Shown: positions 38,697-39,479 of the stretch, piece by piece
Layout of the letters: each line of letters opens with the position of its first letter
How positions within the stretch are numbered: the first letter of the stretch is position 1
Virus record (IMG/VR): IMGVR_UViG_3300008448_000233
Span: 1-39,479 of that record
DNA from: a virus
Strand: one strand, 5' to 3'
DNA: 39,479 nucleotides
Notes under the pieces: model-generated
Database searches by the model: none
The model's input: the letters and a program-made list of their open reading frames with translations, nothing else
What the model was told of the DNA's origin: nothing
Program-made: the position numbers and the translations under genes

Positions 38697-39479
38697 ATGC
38701 GTAAATTAGCCACTATCCGCCGTATTGACGAGATTCGCCCGATTCTGGGTGCTGATGCTATTGAAGCCGCAGTTATCGGTGGCTGGACTGTAGTAGTTAA
38801 AAAGTCAGAATTCAGTATTGGTGATCTAGCAGTGTATCTAGAAATTGACAGCTGGGTCCCAACTGAACTGGCTCCGTTCCTAAGCAAAGGTAGTGAACCT
38901 CGTGAGTTCAACGGTGTTAAGGGTGAACGCCTTCGTACTGTCAAGTTGCGTGGTACACTATCCCAGGGACTTCTGTTGTCGCGCATGTTTGTACTTGATC
39001 GAATCGGTGAGATTGCGGTAGGCCAGGACGTTACTGAATTGCTCGGCATTCAAAAGTATGAAGCACCTATTCCGGCTCAATTGGCGGGTGATGTTGAGGG
39101 TCCGTTCCCTACTGAAGTGCCCAAGACCGATCAGGAACGCATTCAAAATCTGTCTGAAACTCTCAGAGAATGGCAGGACAACAGTGCCTTTACCTGGGAA
39201 GTTACTGAGAAGTTGGACGGCAGTTCTATGACTGTGTTTGTCAATGGTGGCAGTGAAGGTGTTTGCAGCCGTAACTGGGCACTGAAGGAGACTGAGGGTA
39301 ACAGTCTCTGGCGTGTTGCTCGTCGTGAACAATTGATTGAAAAAATCCGTAGCACTGGACGTAATCTTGCACTGCAAGGCGAAATCATCGGCGAAGGTAT
39401 TCAAGGCAATCGTTACAATGTACGAGGTCAGGAATTTCATCTGTTCGATATCTACGATATCGACCGTGGTGATTACATG
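38697..39479 (+). CDS. RNA ligase, ATP-dependent (3'-truncated by window end)
   Basis: 261 residues visible, open to the last base. Nucleotidyl-transferase motif I EKLDGSSMTVF with K172 as the adenylated lysine, GEIIGEGIQGN (motif IIIa-IV region) and FHLFDIYDI. An N-terminal ~130-residue domain (MRKLATIRRIDEIRPILGAD, then VKLRGTLSQGLL) before the ligase core matches the DRB0094/Rnl5-like class of RNA ligases rather than T4 Rnl1. Such enzymes reseal nicked RNA and can counter host anticodon-nuclease attack. No complete stop is seen. Weak SD (TGGA). Confidence 0.85.
   Translation, partial: MRKLATIRRIDEIRPILGADAIEAAVIGGWTVVVKKSEFSIGDLAVYLEIDSWVPTELAPFLSKGSEPREFNGVKGERLRTVKLRGTLSQGLLLSRMFVLDRIGEIAVGQDVTELLGIQKYEAPIPAQLAGDVEGPFPTEVPKTDQERIQNLSETLREWQDNSAFTWEVTEKLDGSSMTVFVNGGSEGVCSRNWALKETEGNSLWRVARREQLIEKIRSTGRNLALQGEIIGEGIQGNRYNVRGQEFHLFDIYDIDRGDYM

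Overview
This window looks like a continuous segment of a large lytic tailed-phage genome, most probably a T4-like (myovirus-type) phage of a Gram-negative, probably aquatic, bacterium. The evidence is the T4-type recombination and replication set (gp32-like ssDNA-binding protein, UvsX, UvsY), a large terminase, late-promoter-like octamers (GATAAATA/TATAAATA) a near-constant distance upstream of structural genes, N-terminal tags resembling T4 capsid-targeting sequences, lipoproteins with lipoboxes and a spanin-like locus, and free-standing GIY-YIG homing endonucleases. Every gene I accept is on the + strand, packed with many ATGA start/stop overlaps. Resemblance to marine phage families is from memory, not from a search. 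I saw no tRNA, rRNA, CRISPR array or insertion sequence.

Layout. 1-3657: 3' part of a giant protein with twelve FDFSW-type repeats and a glycosyltransferase-like C-terminus. 3711-6183: His-rich lipoprotein, exported protein, DUF3445-like protein, 2OG-Fe(II) oxygenase and two small proteins. 6270-10117: early-promoter genes including a MoxR-type AAA ATPase and a metallopeptidase/VWA protein. 10177-11184: two conserved phage proteins. 11181-16642: a translationally coupled run of dihydrofolate reductase, thymidylate synthase, AspH-like hydroxylase, SDR epimerase, a capsid-motif small protein, a DegT-type aminotransferase and a radical SAM enzyme. 16639-17664: spanin-like membrane protein and two lipoproteins. 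17690-27074: virion genes (fibre-like proteins, two CTS-tagged small proteins, a methyltransferase, a holin-like protein, the terminase and an 817-residue structural protein). 27245-31720: gp32-like SSB, a small BPSL0761-like protein, a homing endonuclease, UvsX, UvsY. 31778-39479: short early genes, a secreted lipoprotein plus papain-like protease pair, a deaminase, an AAA ATPase and a 3'-truncated RNA ligase.

The most notable system is the terminase large subunit, which is encoded as two genes. TerL-N (21869-22792) ends in a 33-residue N-intein. TerL-C (23505-24563) begins with a 111-residue C-intein. A free-standing GIY-YIG homing endonuclease (22853-23527) sits between them. Joining the exteins restores a continuous 515-residue terminase with ATPase and nuclease motifs. 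This is an atypically split (short IntN) intein in a fractured-gene arrangement. A second GIY-YIG gene abuts uvsX.

Regulation appears two-tiered. At least eight promoters share an extended -35 (TTGACAATAAAT or TTGACAATAATT, 17-18 nt, TATAAT-like) and drive mostly GC-richer, host-like-codon genes. Late-type ATAAATA boxes precede structural, export and homing-endonuclease genes. Several -35 boxes contain the stop codon of the preceding gene, and the SSB promoter is overlaid by a long inverted repeat.
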